NCBI GenBank assembly: GCA_024225445.1
Contig: JAAEMP010000054.1
Coordinates: 1 to 35,717 of the forward strand
Length of the DNA stretch: 35,717 nucleotides
Source of the DNA: Hyphomicrobiales bacterium
GTDB taxonomy: Bacteria > Pseudomonadota > Alphaproteobacteria > Rhizobiales > Rhizobiaceae
Direction: 5' to 3'
The position numbers and the translations under genes are program-made. Below the pieces are notes generated by a model. It saw nothing but the letters and a program-made list of their open reading frames with translations. It did not search any database and was not told the DNA's origin. The first letter of the stretch is position 1; each line of letters starts with the position of its first letter. Shown piece after piece: positions 1-8,040 of the stretch.

Positions 1-441
1 AGTATCCGGTGCTGGCTGTACCTGAAGCCGGATCGGATCAGATTTGATTTTATGTTCAAACCATTGGTTGTTTTCGTCCAGAAGTGTCAGATGATGGACG
101 AATGAACCGATCTCAAGGTTTCCGTTCTTTTCAGGAAACAGCGCCATGCGGCGGCGCATATTTTTAACCTTTTTACCGTTAAGGGTGCTTTCAAACCAAT
201 GATCCGCTCCCAATTGCATCCAGTTGATATCAGCAAAGTCAGGGTTTTCAAGATTTTCGAGCGTTATATGCCGTCGGTAAATACCGTGAATTGTCAAAAG
301 AACCATTTCCTGCTGATAGGGTGTTGTGCTGGTATTTTCCAAGGTGACGGTGAGGACTAAATCGGCAGGATTGACCACTTTTTGCGCAGCGGCGCCTGTG
401 GTGAAAACAATCAAAATAATGCAAAGGAACAATCTCACCAT
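1..441 (-). CDS. batD: BatD-like membrane protein, N-terminal part (runs off left edge)
   Basis: Last visible gene of the MoxR/Bat operon. 147 codons can be read on the minus strand from an ATG at 441 to the window edge without a stop, so only the N-terminus is here. It opens with a signal peptide (MVRLFLCIILIVFTTGAAAQ) followed by a beta-rich extracytoplasmic segment with the pattern seen in BatD proteins (PADLVLTVTLENTS, then YQQEMVLLTIHG). The ATG overlaps the 3' end of the TPR gene by 7 bases, which implies translational coupling. BatD proteins are periplasmic/membrane partners of BatA and BatB; their molecular function is not settled. The BatD call rests on operon position, signal peptide and general pattern rather than a diagnostic motif. 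Confidence 0.6.
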   Translation of the reverse strand, partial: MVRLFLCIILIVFTTGAAAQKVVNPADLVLTVTLENTSTTPYQQEMVLLTIHGIYRRHITLENLENPDFADINWMQLGADHWFESTLNGKKVKNMRRRMALFPEKNGNLEIGSFVHHLTLLDENNQWFEHKIKSDPIRLQVQPAPDT

Positions 442-1127
442 GGCTGCGCCGCCTGTGGTTGTCCTTCGCCCGCCTTTGCCCTGCGTTTATGCTCGTGTAA
501 AATACGCGCTGCTAAATAAGTCCCTGGCACATCTTCAAGTGTTGCTAACCAGCGTGGGCTGGCCACGACATATTTATCATCAAAAATTTTGCGCACTCTA
601 CCCTGTTCCCGGCTTTCTACATGCACAAGACCAATCGTTGCACTCGTATTGGTAACGGCATCACCAGTGCCCGATGCTCTTGCGTCGCCCCTTGCAACGT
701 TAGCTGCCATCGTTGGACCATCTTTATTCCGAGACCACTTGACCAACGCATCCGCATCGATCCTGGTGCCGGCATAGAAGGCCGCCACCAGATCAAAATT
801 GGCCCGCGCCTGAGCATCATCACGATCCTTTGCCATTGCCCTGTCATAGGCTTCCAGAGAGGCGGCGTAATAGTGCGTATATGCAAACGCATTTCCCAAA
901 TTATACGCAGCATCAGGTCCTGCCTGTTTGAACGCTTTTACCGCCAGTTCATGCTTGCCGGCCCGGTAATAGGCAACGCCGCGCCAGGAAGGGTCGACAA
1001 ATATACGCCCGGCAAATTCAGGCAACCCCAAAGCAAGCGCCAATCGGCCAAACGGCGCCGACCCACCTGAAACAATGGCCAGGAAAATCAGAAAAGCGCT
1101 TATGGCCAATAAATACACCCGCATCAT
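435..1127 (-). CDS. TPR-repeat membrane protein (BatC-like)
   Basis: A 230-residue protein with an N-terminal hydrophobic segment (about residues 4-22) that acts as anchor or signal. A TPR-like region follows at about residues 48-110; YNLGNAFAYTHYYAASLEAY is a typical TPR helix pair. The C-terminal half is polar and low in complexity (ARASGTGDAVTNTS), and the tail is basic. In Bat operons the TPR protein BatC lies beside the VWA protein BatB and is thought to act as a scaffold on the periplasmic side. The start overlaps the stop of the upstream batB-like gene in an ATGA arrangement. The TPR call is firm; equating it with BatC is inference from order. Confidence 0.75.
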   Translation of the reverse strand: MMRVYLLAISAFLIFLAIVSGGSAPFGRLALALGLPEFAGRIFVDPSWRGVAYYRAGKHELAVKAFKQAGPDAAYNLGNAFAYTHYYAASLEAYDRAMAKDRDDAQARANFDLVAAFYAGTRIDADALVKWSRNKDGPTMAANVARGDARASGTGDAVTNTSATIGLVHVESREQGRVRKIFDDKYVVASPRWLATLEDVPGTYLAARILHEHKRRAKAGEGQPQAAQPW

Positions 1128-2050
1128 GCGCTGCCCCTCCTGAACAATCCAAGCACCGGGATGAGCGCCAACAGCAGCAGATATCTGCCGAAATCCGCCC
1201 AGAACAACAACAGATAATCCTGCCGCTCCAACCGCTTTGCAGCGCTATTGTTCAAATCATCCATCAGGCCGTTTGCATTGCCTAATCCATAAACACTGCC
1301 ACCGCCGACAGAAACCAGGGTTTGCAATTGCGCCTGTGTGGTGCCGGTCGCACCTGAAACTGTAGTCGGCGCATGAACTACTGATAATTGTCCACCCATA
1401 CCTGCAATCATCTTTGCTGCCTGCAGGGCATCGGGTCCCAGTCCCGCCCCATCGCTCATAAGGATAACATTGCCCGCGATAATATCGGCATCTTTCAAAA
1501 TCTCAGCGGCTTTGGCCAGCGCCAGCGCCGGACGGCTTCCTTTATCCGGCACTGTCTTGTTATCAAGCAACGTCATTGTCAGTCCAATCTGGCGACTGTC
1601 AGTCGTTAGAGCGGATGCAACATATGCATCGCCTGCATAAACCACCAATGCGGCTGGTTTTGAGCCCAATGCAGAGACGCCGGCCCGACCCATCATCACC
1701 ACCGCCGGCCACTGCGCATCTTCGGTCATGGATTTCGAGACATCTATAACAAAAACAACGCCATCAAGGTTTCGGAATGCCTGCGCATCGCGCCATTGCA
1801 TTGCGGGACCAGCCAGGGCAATTAAAATAAGCCCGGTGGCCCACAGTGGTAGTTGGCGTACCGCTCGCGAGCCTGCGCCATCAACGCGTCCCAGGGTCCG
1901 CATTGCCCCCATTAACACCGGGTCAATTACATTTTCCCAATCACCTGCCTCACTATGACGCCTTTGCAACACGAAAATAAAGCCGGCGATCATCGGTAAA
2001 GCCAACAGCCACAATGGGCGCACAAGTGTGTAATCGGCAAACCAGGTCAT
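1124..2050 (-). CDS. batB: von Willebrand factor A membrane protein (BatB-like)
   Basis: A 308-residue protein with N-terminal membrane segments (LWLLALPMIAGFIFVL and a second near residues 74-90), a VWA domain in the middle and a C-terminal membrane helix (YLLLLALIPVLGLF). The MIDAS metal site is visible as DVSKS in VVFVIDVSKSM, with the downstream Asp in NVILMSDGAG. The ATG at 2050 is chosen because it forms an ATGA overlap with the stop of the preceding VWA gene; an upstream ATG at 2074 would add eight residues inside that gene. VWA proteins next to MoxR ATPases are thought to act as substrate adaptors in metal insertion or complex assembly. The specific substrate cannot be told here. Confidence 0.85.
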   Translation of the reverse strand: MTWFADYTLVRPLWLLALPMIAGFIFVLQRRHSEAGDWENVIDPVLMGAMRTLGRVDGAGSRAVRQLPLWATGLILIALAGPAMQWRDAQAFRNLDGVVFVIDVSKSMTEDAQWPAVVMMGRAGVSALGSKPAALVVYAGDAYVASALTTDSRQIGLTMTLLDNKTVPDKGSRPALALAKAAEILKDADIIAGNVILMSDGAGLGPDALQAAKMIAGMGGQLSVVHAPTTVSGATGTTQAQLQTLVSVGGGSVYGLGNANGLMDDLNNSAAKRLERQDYLLLFWADFGRYLLLLALIPVLGLFRRGSA

Positions 2051-3000
2051 AGCGTGTCCCGCCATGCAAGCCACAGGCAGCCAAATCCGGCAAACATCGC
2101 CGGAAATATCCAGAGATCCCGGAATATCTCGGCAGCAAGACCTGCACTTGCTGTTGCCTCCAGCCGGTCGATTGCCCCGGTCACGGAAACCAGATCCTCG
2201 CTCGTTCGAACACGGAACATTTGTCCACCGCTTATATCTGACATGGCTTGCAGCGTCGCTACATCCACAACACCGCGCTCGTCAGGCGCTTCACTCAGCG
2301 CCTTGGGTCCCAGCGCGATCGTGTGGACCCGCACTCCCATGTCACCGGCAAGTTTAGCCACTCCACGCGGGTTCGCGGCCCCCGCATTGTTGGCCCCGTC
2401 CGACAATAAAATTACAACACGGCTCTTTGCCTGCGATTTGGAAAGCCGTTTTAGCGCGATACCAAGCGCATCACTGATATTGGTGGCGCGGCCCGAAATG
2501 CCGATAACCGCCTCCTCTATGGTTTGCGCCACTCTTTCAACATCGAAAGTCAGCGGCGTTGCAAAATACGCTTGGGAGCCAAACACAACCAGGCCAACCC
2601 TGTCGCCGCCCCGCCGGCGTACGAATTCCGCTCCAACCTGCTTTACCGCATCAAGCCTGGTGACTGTCTTGCTATTAATTGAGAAATCATCCCGCACCAT
2701 TGAACCTGAAAGATCAAGCGCCAAAACCAGGTCGCGGCCAGACGTAGGCAAAGCGGGTACCGGCACCAATTGTCGCGGGCCACTCAGGGCAGTAATCAAA
2801 AGCAGCCAGATGAGTGAAGGCAAGACAAAACGTCCTCCAAGCAGCCGTCCTTCCCGGTTTGATTGGCGCACAATGCCGCGTCCAACACCTTCGGGTACAA
2901 TCAGCGCAGTCCCGCGATCACCTCTTGCAGGAAGCAACCAGAACACAACCACCGGCAGAGGCAATATCAGGAAAATCCACAGATTGGCGAATTCAACCAT
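2047..3000 (-). CDS. batA: von Willebrand factor A membrane protein (BatA-like)
   Basis: A 317-residue protein with the classical Aerotolerance-type layout: an N-terminal membrane helix (IFLILPLPVVVFWLLPARG), a second helix (VLPSLIWLLLITALSGP), a VWA domain with a complete MIDAS site (LVLALDLSGSMVRDDF), the TPLTFD segment and the Asp of VVILLSDGANN, and a C-terminal helix (LWIFPAMFAGFGCLWLAW). It is the first of two adjacent VWA genes and overlaps the DUF4381-like gene by 8 bases. It is probably displayed on the periplasmic face and works with MoxR and BatB. The family call is firm; the cellular target is unknown. Confidence 0.88.
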   Translation of the reverse strand: MVEFANLWIFLILPLPVVVFWLLPARGDRGTALIVPEGVGRGIVRQSNREGRLLGGRFVLPSLIWLLLITALSGPRQLVPVPALPTSGRDLVLALDLSGSMVRDDFSINSKTVTRLDAVKQVGAEFVRRRGGDRVGLVVFGSQAYFATPLTFDVERVAQTIEEAVIGISGRATNISDALGIALKRLSKSQAKSRVVILLSDGANNAGAANPRGVAKLAGDMGVRVHTIALGPKALSEAPDERGVVDVATLQAMSDISGGQMFRVRTSEDLVSVTGAIDRLEATASAGLAAEIFRDLWIFPAMFAGFGCLWLAWRDTL

Positions 3001-3376
3001 CGCCGCCGCCTGCTTTCATCAGCTCATTTTCGAGGATGGATATTTGTGGAATTCCGCCCGGAGAATAAATATTTCTGCAAAACCCTGCCGCAGCCTCCGG
3101 GTTATTTTCTTTAAGAAGATGCAGCAAAGCAATTGCGCGACCCTCATCGGGCAGAAGTTTAAGCGCCTCAATTCGATCAGGCAGACCTGGCAGTGGAATT
3201 TTGGATTTACGCTTTGTCACAAGCGGTGCCAGCAGCCCAATGCAAACTGCCAATAGCAGACCTATACCAAGTGCCGCCAATATCTCAGAGGCAAGGCCGC
3301 CGGCAGCCTCGCTCGGCAACCGGATATCATGCAGCCCGGCCAGAAAGTCGACTTCTGTTATGCCCTGTTTATTCAT
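2993..3376 (-). CDS. DUF4381-like single-pass membrane protein
   Basis: A 127-residue protein: a short N-terminal segment containing GLHDIRLPSEA, one membrane helix (ILAALGIGLLLAVCIGLLAPL), then a cytoplasmic helical tail. A short hydrophilic protein with 'LHDIRLP' before a transmembrane helix, lying between DUF58 and VWA genes, is the usual DUF4381 arrangement. The start at 3376 (MNKQGITEV) overlaps the DUF58 stop by 8 bases and fits the rest of the operon; longer in-frame starts would lie deep inside DUF58. Function unknown; position suggests a membrane adaptor between the cytoplasmic MoxR/DUF58 part and the VWA proteins. Confidence 0.65.
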   Translation of the reverse strand: MNKQGITEVDFLAGLHDIRLPSEAAGGLASEILAALGIGLLLAVCIGLLAPLVTKRKSKIPLPGLPDRIEALKLLPDEGRAIALLHLLKENNPEAAAGFCRNIYSPGGIPQISILENELMKAGGGDG

Positions 3377-4268
3377 CTCGCATACCAAATTGGCGGATAA
3401 ATTCTGCAAACGGCATATCCGCATTAACGTATAGTTTTGGAATGCCGGGTGTATCATTACCGGGTGTTTTCAAACCGCCCGCCGGTCCTTTCACATTGGC
3501 GTGAATGCGGGTGCCATCAGGAAATTCCATTGGATAATTGCCCGGTGGCAGATTGCCAACCGATGTGTCTTCAACGATCAACAATTGCGGATACCGGTGC
3601 CGCGCCAGTTCACCCAGCAGGTCATCCAGATTTTTGCCCGGTGTCTCCATACCCGTTGCAATGATTATTTGAGACCCATTGGGCGCAATTCGCTTGAGGC
3701 CTTCAAGACAGCGGTCAAGTTGCGGCTCTGTGAGCCCGTCCAGCGCTGCGTCGAGCGCCATATCGTGCGCTTTCACCATTCCACCGATAACATTGAGCAT
3801 AGCGCGTATCCGGCCACGCACCGGGATAACGATCATATCGTGGCCTGTGATTGCTAAAAGGCCAACCCGCCCTCCTGCCTCAATCGCCTGCCATCCCAAA
3901 AGCGTCAAAGCTTCTGCCGCAGCAACGGATCTGAATGCCCGCCTTATCCCCCAAAGCATTGACGGCCTGAAATCAGCCACCAATAGCGTCACCCTGTCGC
4001 GCTCTTCCTGAAATGTCCGAGTGTGCAAAACACCAGTGCGCGATGTCGCGCCGCGGTCGATGTGGCGAAGATCATCACCCCCGACATAAATTCTGCTGTC
4101 TGCAATATCCTGACCGTTGCCGCGGCGCCTGATTACAAATCCCCCCGGGTGCATGCTAAGCGGCCCGGCTTTCTCCCTGTCTCGCAAAACATGGCTGCGA
4201 TAGCCAATCAAAACCGCAGAGTCGAGGCTGACACCCGGGCCGGTAAGCATTGCCGGGCGCGCGTTCAT
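3369..4268 (-). CDS. DUF58 domain protein
   Basis: A 299-residue protein with the DUF58 hallmark YVGGDDLRHIDRGATSRTG (the family's D-x-R-x-I-D-W motif with a Gly-for-Trp-like change) about one third in, preceded by GGFVIRRRGNGQDI. No clear membrane helix is seen, unlike many DUF58 proteins. A degenerate VWA-like fold lies behind it (VTLLVADFRPSMLWG, where a MIDAS-type Asp is followed by RPS rather than SxS). It overlaps moxR in ATGA. DUF58 proteins almost always accompany MoxR ATPases; the biochemical role is not established. The change at the usual Trp is read directly and may only reflect family variation. Confidence 0.85.
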   Translation of the reverse strand: MNARPAMLTGPGVSLDSAVLIGYRSHVLRDREKAGPLSMHPGGFVIRRRGNGQDIADSRIYVGGDDLRHIDRGATSRTGVLHTRTFQEERDRVTLLVADFRPSMLWGIRRAFRSVAAAEALTLLGWQAIEAGGRVGLLAITGHDMIVIPVRGRIRAMLNVIGGMVKAHDMALDAALDGLTEPQLDRCLEGLKRIAPNGSQIIIATGMETPGKNLDDLLGELARHRYPQLLIVEDTSVGNLPPGNYPMEFPDGTRIHANVKGPAGGLKTPGNDTPGIPKLYVNADMPFAEFIRQFGMRDE

Positions 4269-5227
4269 AGCGGTTCCGTAGCATTCAAGATATCGCTGAT
4301 GATAGCGCGTGCAGTGCGGCCATCGGCCGTTGCCCGCCAGCTAACCACCATCCGGTGCGCCAGCGCATCCTCAGCAACGTCTTGCACATCGGCTGGCAAT
4401 GCATGGTCTCTGCCATTGAGATAAGCGCGCGCCTTGGCGGCCATGGCCAGAGCAAGCGAGCCACGCGGCGAGACTGCGTGATCAATCTCATTGGCGAAAG
4501 GCTGGGTACGTGTGGCTAAAACCAACCGGACAATATAATCTCTTAATGCAGGCGAAAGATAAACCGCCATTGCCGCCGCTTTAGCTGCCTGAATATCCTC
4601 CAAGTCTATCTGCACAGGAGAATGTGCTTCACCTTGTTGTTCTTTTTCGACCAGATCAAGTATGCTTCGTTCGGTAGCTGCATCCGGCAAATATAACATC
4701 ACATGCAATAAAAACCTGTCGAGCTGAGCTTCGGGTAATGGATAGGTTCCCTCATGCTCAATCGGGTTTTGTGTGGCCATCACAACAAAGGGATCAGGCA
4801 GGGGATGGGTTTGTCCCGCACTCGTCACCTGCTGTTCGCCCATCGCTTCCAAAAGCGCCGACTGCACTTTGGGCGGGGCGCGGTTTATCTCATCAACCAG
4901 AAGCAGATGGTGGAATACCGGACCCTTGGCAAATTCAAATGTATTCTTGTCCGGTCTGAATACTGCAGTCCCCGTTAGATCTGAAGGCAAAAGATCAGGC
5001 GTACATTGAATGCGCGCAAAGTCTCCATTCACACCATCGGCCAAAAGTTTGACAGCCCTGGTTTTGGCAAGTCCCGGCGCACCTTCAACAAGGATATGCC
5101 CGCCGGCCAAAATCGCGATCAGTAACCGCTCTATCAGCAGTTCGTGACCGATCAGACCCGCACTAAGATATGAACTCAGTTTAATAATTCTGTGTGCAGT
5201 GCTGTCTACTTTCTGTGTTGGCGCCAT
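4265..5227 (-). CDS. moxR: MoxR-family AAA+ ATPase
   Basis: A 320-residue AAA+ ATPase, the usual MoxR length. Walker A is GAPGLAKT (residues 49-56), Walker B is LLLVDE (108-113), sensor 1 is ATQNP (151-155), and the EAQLDRF element with the likely arginine finger is near residue 171. A C-terminal lid domain follows (VSPRGSLALAMAAKARAYL). MoxR ATPases act as chaperones that mature or activate protein complexes with VWA partners. This is the first gene of the minus-strand operon and probably drives its transcription from the 112-base gap before the tRNA gene. The family call is very firm; the client is unknown. Confidence 0.95.
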   Translation of the reverse strand: MAPTQKVDSTAHRIIKLSSYLSAGLIGHELLIERLLIAILAGGHILVEGAPGLAKTRAVKLLADGVNGDFARIQCTPDLLPSDLTGTAVFRPDKNTFEFAKGPVFHHLLLVDEINRAPPKVQSALLEAMGEQQVTSAGQTHPLPDPFVVMATQNPIEHEGTYPLPEAQLDRFLLHVMLYLPDAATERSILDLVEKEQQGEAHSPVQIDLEDIQAAKAAAMAVYLSPALRDYIVRLVLATRTQPFANEIDHAVSPRGSLALAMAAKARAYLNGRDHALPADVQDVAEDALAHRMVVSWRATADGRTARAIISDILNATEPL

Positions 5228-5292
5228 CGCCTCTTAAATCCCGGTATTTAAAATATTTTCTAACCACCGATCCTAGTCAGCCGTTTGGCAAA

Positions 5293-5313
5293 ATACCACA
5301 CCCCTTTTGGTAT
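5293..5313 (-). terminator. Weak hairpin downstream of tRNA-Ser
   Basis: On the minus strand ATACCA pairs with TGGTAT across a 9-base loop and is followed by TTTTGCC. It lies 27 bases past the 3' end of the tRNA and upstream of moxR. It could end the tRNA transcript, but stem and U-tract are both short. Confidence 0.35.
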
Positions 5314-5339
5314 CGCTATTGACAACTGAATAAATATTC

Positions 5340-5429
5340 TGGCGGAGAGACAGGGATTCGAACCCTGGAGACGGTTCCCCGCCTACACACTTTCCAGGCG
5401 TGCGCCTTCGACCACTCGGCCACCTCTCC
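5340..5429 (-). tRNA. tRNA-Ser (anticodon GGA)
   Basis: Reading the minus strand, GGAGAGGTGGCCGAGTGG opens a class II tRNA. The acceptor stem GGAGAG pairs with CTCTCC, followed by discriminator G and a genome-encoded CCA (5340-5342). The anticodon loop reads CTGGAAA, giving anticodon GGA (reads UCC/UCU). The long variable arm expected for serine (GGCGGGGAACCGTCTCC) and the T loop GGTTCGAATCC are present. Length 90 nt. All arms are intact. Confidence 0.97.
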
Positions 5430-5603
5430 GTTTTGCCCCATAAAAATCCAGTGAGGCTGGCGCAATATACATTTCCTGCGCTCGGGTTCAAGCGACGAAT
5501 TCAATTCCGGTGAAAGAAATGTGATATGGTTGCAAAAATATGTCACTGGACTTATTTTGGTCACGCGGGCACAGGACAAATATCACTTTTTGGAAGATCA
5601 ATC

Positions 5604-5927
5604 ATGTTCAAGCTTTTGTTCAGGCTTATAGCCTTGCTGTCTCTGGTGCTCACAGTAATTTCCGGAATTCTTGATATCACACGTTCTATCGCTGATTCGA
5701 CAATTGTCATGACCGCTCTGGGACAGGACTGGTTTTATCACAGCCGTTCAACTCTCAACTTTTCTCAGGCGATAGTGCAGCGTTATGTGCATCCGGCAGT
5801 CTGGGATCCGGGCATTCAGACGATTTTACAGGCACCCAGCTGGCTGGTATTTGGTGTTTTGGCTATGGTATTCGGATTGTTGGGGCGCAGAAAAAAGAAG
5901 AGGTGGCAGGATCAATATGGCGCCTGA
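5604..5927 (+). CDS. Small two-helix membrane protein upstream of msrA
   Basis: A 107-residue protein with an N-terminal membrane helix ([20 protein letters not shown]), a short exposed middle containing [10 protein letters not shown] and a conserved-looking [14 protein letters not shown], a second helix ([15 protein letters not shown]) and a basic end (RRKKKR) that favours a cytoplasmic C-terminus. The ATG at 5604 is chosen because GGAAG lies 7 bases before it; an in-frame ATG at 5526 has no such site. It ends 31 bases before msrA and probably shares its transcript. Small proteins of this pattern occur in alphaproteobacteria without known function. No function assigned. Confidence 0.7.
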   Translation: MFKLLFRLIALLSLVLTVISGILDITRSIADSTIVMTALGQDWFYHSRSTLNFSQAIVQRYVHPAVWDPGIQTILQAPSWLVFGVLAMVFGLLGRRKKKRWQDQYGA

Positions 5928-5958
5928 CCTGTTTCAGAAAACCCGGGGAAAACAAGTG

Positions 5959-6603
5959 ATGCTTAACAAACAAAGATTACCGGATCCTTCAAGCGCTTTG
6001 GCAGGTAGAAAGATGCCGATTGTCACGGCTTCCCATCATTTTGTTAACAACAACAGGCTGCACCCGCCCTATCCTGAAGGCTTTCAAGTGATATTGTTTG
6101 GAATGGGGTGTTTTTGGGGAGCAGAAAGAATATTCTGGAATGTCCGCGGTGCTCATGTAACCGCAGCCGGTTACAGTGCGGGCATAACACCGAATCCGAC
6201 TTATGACGAAGTGTGCAGCGGATCGACCGGGCATAATGAAGTGGCTCTGGTGGTGTTTGATCCGGGCATATTATCAGTGGAAGAGTTATTGAAAGTGTTC
6301 TGGGAAAGCCATGATCCGACCCAGGGGATGCGTCAGGGCAATGATCTGGGTACCCAGTATCGTTCAGGCATATATACAACAACCAAATCGCAGTTCGAAG
6401 CGGCTGTTGTATCAAGATCCAATTATCAAGATGCTCTTGCAGATGCCGGGTATTCAAATGTGACGACAGAGATTGCTGAAGCATCGGAATTTTATTTTGC
6501 CGAAGAATATCATCAGCAATATCTTGCCAGGAACCCGAATGGATATTGCGGCATTGGCGGAACCGGTGTTGCCTGTGCTATCGCTAACGGGGTCGCTGGC
6601 TGA
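5959..6603 (+). CDS. msrA: Peptide methionine (S)-S-oxide reductase
   Basis: A 214-residue MsrA that reduces methionine-S-sulfoxide in proteins. The catalytic motif [10 protein letters not shown] puts the nucleophilic Cys at residue 51, and the substrate-pocket residues of [20 protein letters not shown] follow, with EYHQQYL near the C-terminus. A resolving Cys is available near the end ([12 protein letters not shown]). The start at 5959 ([14 protein letters not shown]) has GGGGA 9 bases upstream and matches the usual alphaproteobacterial N-terminus with its ALxGR and HFVN elements; an ATG at 5917 overlaps the upstream gene. It is preceded by a small membrane protein gene and followed directly by an inverted-repeat element. 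Confidence 0.95.
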   Translation: MLNKQRLPDPSSALAGRKMPIVTASHHFVNNNRLHPPYPEGFQVILFGMGCFWGAERIFWNVRGAHVTAAGYSAGITPNPTYDEVCSGSTGHNEVALVVFDPGILSVEELLKVFWESHDPTQGMRQGNDLGTQYRSGIYTTTKSQFEAAVVSRSNYQDALADAGYSNVTTEIAEASEFYFAEEYHQQYLARNPNGYCGIGGTGVACAIANGVAG

Positions 6604-6607
6604 ACAG

Positions 6608-6756
6608 TATAGCAGAACACCTTTAAAATGATCATGCAATCAGGAGCGAAAAGCGACCGGCGCCGGTGCGCCGCCCTCGCGGAGGCCGGGCGTAAGCCCG
6701 AATAGCCGTGAGCAAAAAAAATTCAAACTGAATCAAAATAAAGGTGTTCTACTATA
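6608..6756. repeat. MITE-like inverted-repeat element
   Basis: The left end TATAGCAGAACACCTTTA (6608-6625) matches the reverse complement of the right end (6739-6756) at 17 of 18 bases, and the match continues inward to about 28 bases apart from three central A/T positions. The ends carry TATA. The AT-rich ends enclose a GC-rich core with a perfect 12-base palindrome ACCGGCGCCGGT (6656-6667), a CCTC/GAGG stem and a CGGGC-GTAA-GCCCG hairpin with a GNRA-type loop (6687-6700), followed by eight A residues. No coding capacity. It starts five bases after the msrA stop, so it could also end that transcript. Size and architecture fit a non-autonomous mobile element. Confidence 0.6.
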
Positions 6757-6809
6757 GCAAATCTAATGTAGTTTGCGGGTAAAACGGTTTGAAATAACCA
6801 TGAAAACCT

Positions 6810-7907
6810 TTAATGAGCCGGTCTTTTTTTTGGGATCGGTATTTGTGAGATTTCTGTTCCTGCAATCAATGATTTTAACGCTGATTTCCTTGATTCAATT
6901 GGCTTGCTGTTGATGACCGCAAGGGCACTGAAAATCGGGATATCAATTTTTGGAGCTGAAAAATCAGCTGAGCGGATCTTGTGCGTGGCATTGGCCAGAC
7001 TTGATGAGGGGGCATTCAGGATCGCCTCACAGGAGCCGGGTAAATCACTCAGCATTAGGTGTCTTGGTTTTTTCTTTTTCTTCTTCTTGCCGGTTTTTCT
7101 TGCTTTCTTTTTTGGCACCAGACCGGTCTTGAACCACCAGGCCAGGTTTTTGCCACATCCACTGGATTTGGGAGTAGCGTTTTGCGATTTGCAACCAGGG
7201 GACCCCTCCGGGCATCCAATTCTCAGATGAAAATGATAGTGATGCCCCCAGAACGGGCGAATTTTGTGCAGCCAGCGCCTATCGCCCTTGACAGTGTCGC
7301 ACAGCTTCTTTTTTACACCGGGATGAACCAGAATGCGTTCTACCTCGCGGTATTTCGCCGCCAGATACAGAATATTGGTGTGGCCTTGTGTCCAGCGTTT
7401 GTCATCCACATAAAAGGTATTTTTCTTCAATACAGATACTGCGCTGGTATTTTCCCGCTCCAGATAAGTCATGCGTTTGTCAGGCATTGGCATGAACCAG
7501 ATATCCGCATCCAGTCCGATCTGATGGGAACGGTGGCCGGTCAGCATCGGTCCTCCCCGCGGTTGGGACATGTCGCCAATCAAAAGGCCATCCCAGCCTT
7601 TTTTTGATCCTTTGATTGACAGATCCTCAAGTATCCGAACAAGGTCGGGATGTGCCCAGCGACGGTTGCGCGACAGGCGCATCGTCTGCCAGTTGGGACC
7701 ATCGAGTGGAACTGCTTTTGCACCGGAAATACATCCGCGAGTATAGGAGCCATGAACTTTGGGTTTCAATGCAGCAGGCAATATCTGGCTGCCAAACAGT
7801 TTTTTTGCCGGGACACTGGATTTTGCTTCAACGCGCGAGGGTGTGAAACTGCCTGTCAGGCAGGCCAAAAACGAAAAAATGAGAAATATGTTTTGGCTTG
7901 TTTTCAC
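6810..7907 (-). CDS. mepA: Penicillin-insensitive murein endopeptidase
   Basis: A 365-residue secreted LAS-type metallopeptidase that cuts D-Ala-meso-DAP cross-links in peptidoglycan. A signal peptide is present (MKTSQNIFLIFSFLACLTGS). The zinc site is recognisable in GHRSHQIGLDADIW (ligands likely His128 and Asp135) and GHHYHFHLRI (His227). Cys pairs typical of MepA are visible (GCIS, CPEGSPGC). The C-terminal third is unusual: a strongly basic linker with seven consecutive lysines (KKKARKTGKKKKKKKPRH), then about 75 residues of Ser/Pro-rich sequence. It is a single gene transcribed away from the 457-base region that holds the palindromic repeat. Confidence 0.93.
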   Translation of the reverse strand: MKTSQNIFLIFSFLACLTGSFTPSRVEAKSSVPAKKLFGSQILPAALKPKVHGSYTRGCISGAKAVPLDGPNWQTMRLSRNRRWAHPDLVRILEDLSIKGSKKGWDGLLIGDMSQPRGGPMLTGHRSHQIGLDADIWFMPMPDKRMTYLERENTSAVSVLKKNTFYVDDKRWTQGHTNILYLAAKYREVERILVHPGVKKKLCDTVKGDRRWLHKIRPFWGHHYHFHLRIGCPEGSPGCKSQNATPKSSGCGKNLAWWFKTGLVPKKKARKTGKKKKKKKPRHLMLSDLPGSCEAILNAPSSSLANATHKIRSADFSAPKIDIPIFSALAVINSKPIESRKSALKSLIAGTEISQIPIPKKRPAH

Positions 7908-7971
7908 TGTCGTTTTTGCTCCAATGACCGGGCGACCGTGACTTGTTTTTCGATCTGGTCAGCACAATAAA

Positions 7972-7987
7972 CATTTGCTTGCAAATG
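7972..7987. promoter_or_regulatory. Palindrome upstream of mepA
   Basis: CATTTGC-TT-GCAAATG is a perfect 7+7 inverted repeat 65 to 80 bases before the mepA start. The spacing fits an operator near a promoter, but no regulator can be named from the sequence. Confidence 0.4.
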
Positions 7988-8040
7988 GTATTATCACAAA
8001 ATGATTAATTCTTAAACGCACGGCGGTTTATCTATACCAA

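Noticed and set aside
2054-3256. 400-codon open frame on the plus strand
   Set aside because: It lies antisense to the BatA-like VWA gene and its neighbours, has low-complexity Ser/Arg-rich sequence without a family pattern, and has no ribosome site. The minus-strand genes show intact motifs and tight overlaps.
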